Origin: Xylanibacter ruminicola | Lineage (GTDB): Bacteria; Bacteroidota; Bacteroidia; Bacteroidales; Bacteroidaceae | Reading direction: 5' to 3' | NCBI GenBank assembly: GCA_015060625.1 | Contig: SUYC01000014.1 | Location: 31,103 to 95,102, forward strand | Length of the DNA stretch: 64,000 nt | Part shown: one piece after another, positions 62,843 through 64,000 of the stretch | Layout of the letters: each line of letters starts with the position of its first letter | Position numbering within the stretch: the first letter of the stretch is position 1 | The notes under the pieces: generated by a model | Seen by the model: only the letters and a program-made list of their open reading frames with translations | Told to the model about the DNA's origin: nothing | Database searches by the model: none | Made by a program: the position numbers and the translations under genes

Positions 62843-63124
62843 TTACTCACCGTATACACGGGTAGTATATGTTGTTACAATGCCAAGGAAAGACTTGGTA
62901 GAAAAGTCTACATGGGAAATCTTGGTTATTCCACCATTTTTTGCTGCGGCATTGATGCCGACGTTTGCAGAACCGCCTAGTCCAAAGATTCTTGTCGTAG
63001 ATGCTTCTCCGCACTTGTTTCCTACAGGATTAGATGTAGCGGTAATTGGGGTTGTTGTTGAACAACTTGCACACATTGCTGCGAATGCAAAAGCAGCTAA
63101 TGAAGTCTTGATAGTTTTTTTCAT
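62843..63124 (-). CDS. TRL-like lipoprotein
   Basis: 93 residues from the ATG at 63,124, with lipobox MCASC (Cys near 21). The mature part has the TRL-family pattern: TRIFGLGGSANVGI, NGGITKISHVD, and LGIVTTYTTRVYGE at the C-terminus. TRL-like proteins are small bacterial lipoproteins of unknown function. First gene after its own -7 box, followed by the exported unknown and the caspase. Confidence 0.75.
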   Translation of the reverse strand: MKKTIKTSLAAFAFAAMCASCSTTTPITATSNPVGNKCGEASTTRIFGLGGSANVGINAAAKNGGITKISHVDFSTKSFLGIVTTYTTRVYGE

Positions 63125-63220
63125 ATGCAATAAATTTTTAGGCACTAAGTATCCTTTAGTACGTTGTTACTGTTTTAGGTTAGGATACAACCTCTCTCTT
63201 ATGAGTTAATTTCTTGTTTG

Positions 63221-63228
63221 CAAAGATA
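63221..63228 (-). promoter_or_regulatory. -7 box for the TRL-caspase operon
   Basis: TATCTTTG on the minus strand, about 97 bases before the TRL start; no clear -33 element, so an activator may be involved. It lies between the HTH gene and the lipoprotein gene. Confidence 0.5.
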
Positions 63229-63285
63229 AACAATATGTGTCATATTTTAAAGGAAGTTGTGTATTGTAGATGATACATATTTGTA

Positions 63286-63507
63286 TCATTTTCCATCCAT
63301 GTTAGTTTTTATGTCTTCCGATAGCTCTCTAAAAAAGTCTCTGTGCAGTATTTGAGATACCTCTGCTAGTAATGCGGTGTCTAAACTGACCTTGTCAAAT
63401 ATACGATATACAGTTGCTCGCGTACAGTTTAGTTTCCGGGCCAGCCAACTAACTGTCCGTTCTTGACTTTCTAACTCTTCCTTAATCAATTGTCCAACGT
63501 TTACCAT
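63286..63507 (-). CDS. Small HTH DNA-binding protein
   Basis: 73 residues; GQLIKEELESQERTVSWLARKLNCTRATVYRIF, cut here at its turn, is a helix-turn-helix of the XRE/AraC-like kind covering most of the protein, and the C-terminus is a short acidic tail. It could regulate the adjacent exported operon. The leader before it is about 260 bases long and contains the second structured-RNA copy, read through by the promoter at 63,775-63,806. Confidence 0.72.
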   Translation of the reverse strand: MVNVGQLIKEELESQERTVSWLARKLNCTRATVYRIFDKVSLDTALLAEVSQILHRDFFRELSEDIKTNMDGK

Positions 63508-63575
63508 ATGCTACGCGTGTACATTATTATATTATGGCGTAACGAAAAAAAGGGTAGGCCGCTCGATGCTTATTT

Positions 63576-63763
63576 GATCATCAGGTCAACCGCCAAGTAA
63601 ACCGCAACATAAAACAAGCACAAGCGGTCCATACCCCAAAGGGTATGAACATACTCGTCGCATGTTCCTATGTTTTGAATAGTTTGGCGGTTATTCGATG
63701 ATCAGGAACATGGACTTTAAGTCCATAATTCAATAAGTCGACAAACGGGAAACACTATTCCGT
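63576..63763 (+). ncRNA. Conserved structured RNA candidate, copy 2
   Basis: Helices: GATCATC (63,576) with GATGATC (63,697); AACCGCCAA (63,588) with TTGGCGGTT (63,684); ACCGC (63,601) with GCGGT (63,624); CATACCC (63,630) with GGGTATG (63,641); GAACAT (63,647) with ATGTTC (63,662); ATGGAC (63,710) with GTCCAT (63,721); ACGGGAA (63,745) with TTCCGT (63,758). Unpaired AGGTC, AAGTAAACC, ATTC and AATAAGT are shared with copy 1 (37,724-37,985) while helices have changed in compensating ways. Strand is uncertain: loops favour plus, but a minus-strand promoter lies just beyond it. Confidence 0.7.
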
Positions 63764-63774
63764 TACTGTCGCTG

Positions 63775-63806
63775 CAAAGATACAACATTTATTAAAAATA
63801 TACAAG
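63775..63806 (-). promoter_or_regulatory. Promoter reading through RNA copy 2 to the HTH gene
   Basis: Minus strand CTTG (63,806-63,803), exactly 20 bases, TATCTTTG (63,782-63,775). Transcription would begin near 63,768 and include the whole structured element as a leader. Confidence 0.6.
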
Positions 63807-63824
63807 TATTAGGATTATTTTTTT

Positions 63825-63885
63825 GTTCCCACGTTGGGAATGAAATGTTCCCAGGTTGGGGACAAAACATTCCCTAGTTGGGAAC
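63825..63885. repeat. Three 17-base palindromes at exact 22-base spacing
   Basis: GTTCCCACGTTGGGAAT (63,825), GTTCCCAGGTTGGGGAC (63,847) and ATTCCCTAGTTGGGAAC (63,869) are near-perfect palindromes starting exactly 22 bases apart, about two turns of DNA. They lie upstream of the minus-strand promoter. The remaining sequence to 64,000 shows no gene. Confidence 0.8.
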
Positions 63886-64000
63886 AAATCTCGCCTTGGA
63901 CTGAAGATTTTATAGAGTTTACAGGTTCTGCGTCAATTTGGGTGGTGATTCCAGTCCCATTTCATACCACTATAGAGTAGTTTTGCTCTCAGGACATCTG

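Noticed and set aside
59682..63507. Known anti-phage defence island
   Set aside because: The ATPase and the caspase are on separate units, the caspase is exported, and no recognised sensor, nuclease or effector partner is present.

Overview
The window looks like chromosomal DNA of a Bacteroidales bacterium, most likely Prevotellaceae (Prevotella/Segatella/Xylanibacter). The support is mutually consistent: promoters match the Bacteroidetes sigma-A pattern (TTTG about 20 bases before TAnnTTTG) with little Shine-Dalgarno sequence; the division cluster has the Bacteroidetes order; a DUF4271-hemD-rnpA-yidD block, a fused secDF, a GlsA/GlsB-like glycine-lipid pair, a DUF4249/TonB-receptor set and DUF3836/DUF3737 proteins are all present. 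The genus is inference.

Layout. 1-14,066 (minus): the division and cell-wall (dcw) cluster mraZ-rsmH-ftsL-ftsI-murE-mraY-murD-ftsW-murG-murC-ftsQ-ftsA, with ftsA running off the left edge. Three GTGG repeats spaced 10 bases apart lie next to the mraZ promoter and look like MraZ operators. 14.2-17.0 kb (plus): a glycine/ornithine-lipid acyltransferase pair and a degenerate CPBP-like membrane protein. 17.0-24.5 kb (minus): an OmpR-type two-component system, then an outer-membrane set (macroglobulin-like secreted protein, DUF4249 lipoprotein, TonB-dependent receptor). 24.7-25.6 kb: two small lipoproteins. 26.3-32.4 kb: an operon of three secreted glycosidases (GH97, GH2, GH3). 32.5-41 kb is the most rearranged part: DUF3836, DUF3737, a MalY/PatB lyase, a truncated second copy of that lyase beside an orphan membrane protein, a lipoprotein, remnants of a hipBA toxin-antitoxin pair, and a GH43/CBM enzyme. 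41.1-59.7 kb is mostly housekeeping: tRNA-Arg, secDF, EEP hydrolase, rhomboid, HU, a KduD-like dehydrogenase, tRNA-Gln, tyrS, yidD, rnpA, hemD, DUF4271, metK, an M16 protease, a LolC/FtsX permease, rbfA, an O-methyltransferase, aroQ and xerD. 59.7-63.5 kb holds a P-loop ATPase and a compact operon of an HTH protein, a TRL-like lipoprotein, an exported unknown and an exported caspase-like protease.

The most unusual signals are non-coding. (1) Two elements at 37.72-37.99 kb and 63.58-63.77 kb share single-stranded motifs while their helices differ by compensatory changes, which is strong evidence for a conserved structured RNA; HEARO/omega RNA is one testable guess. (2) Three intergenic loci (25.6-26.1, 35.2-35.5, 38.2-38.3 kb) each carry two inverted copies of a related hairpin core, flanked by short repeats that match within a locus but differ completely between loci. 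(3) Two arrays of CTAG at an exact 9-base period flank ftsW/murD and yidD/tyrS. (4) A 19-base sequence stands exactly 31 bases before the -7 box of two unrelated genes. (5) Three 17-base palindromes recur at exactly 22-base spacing near the right edge.
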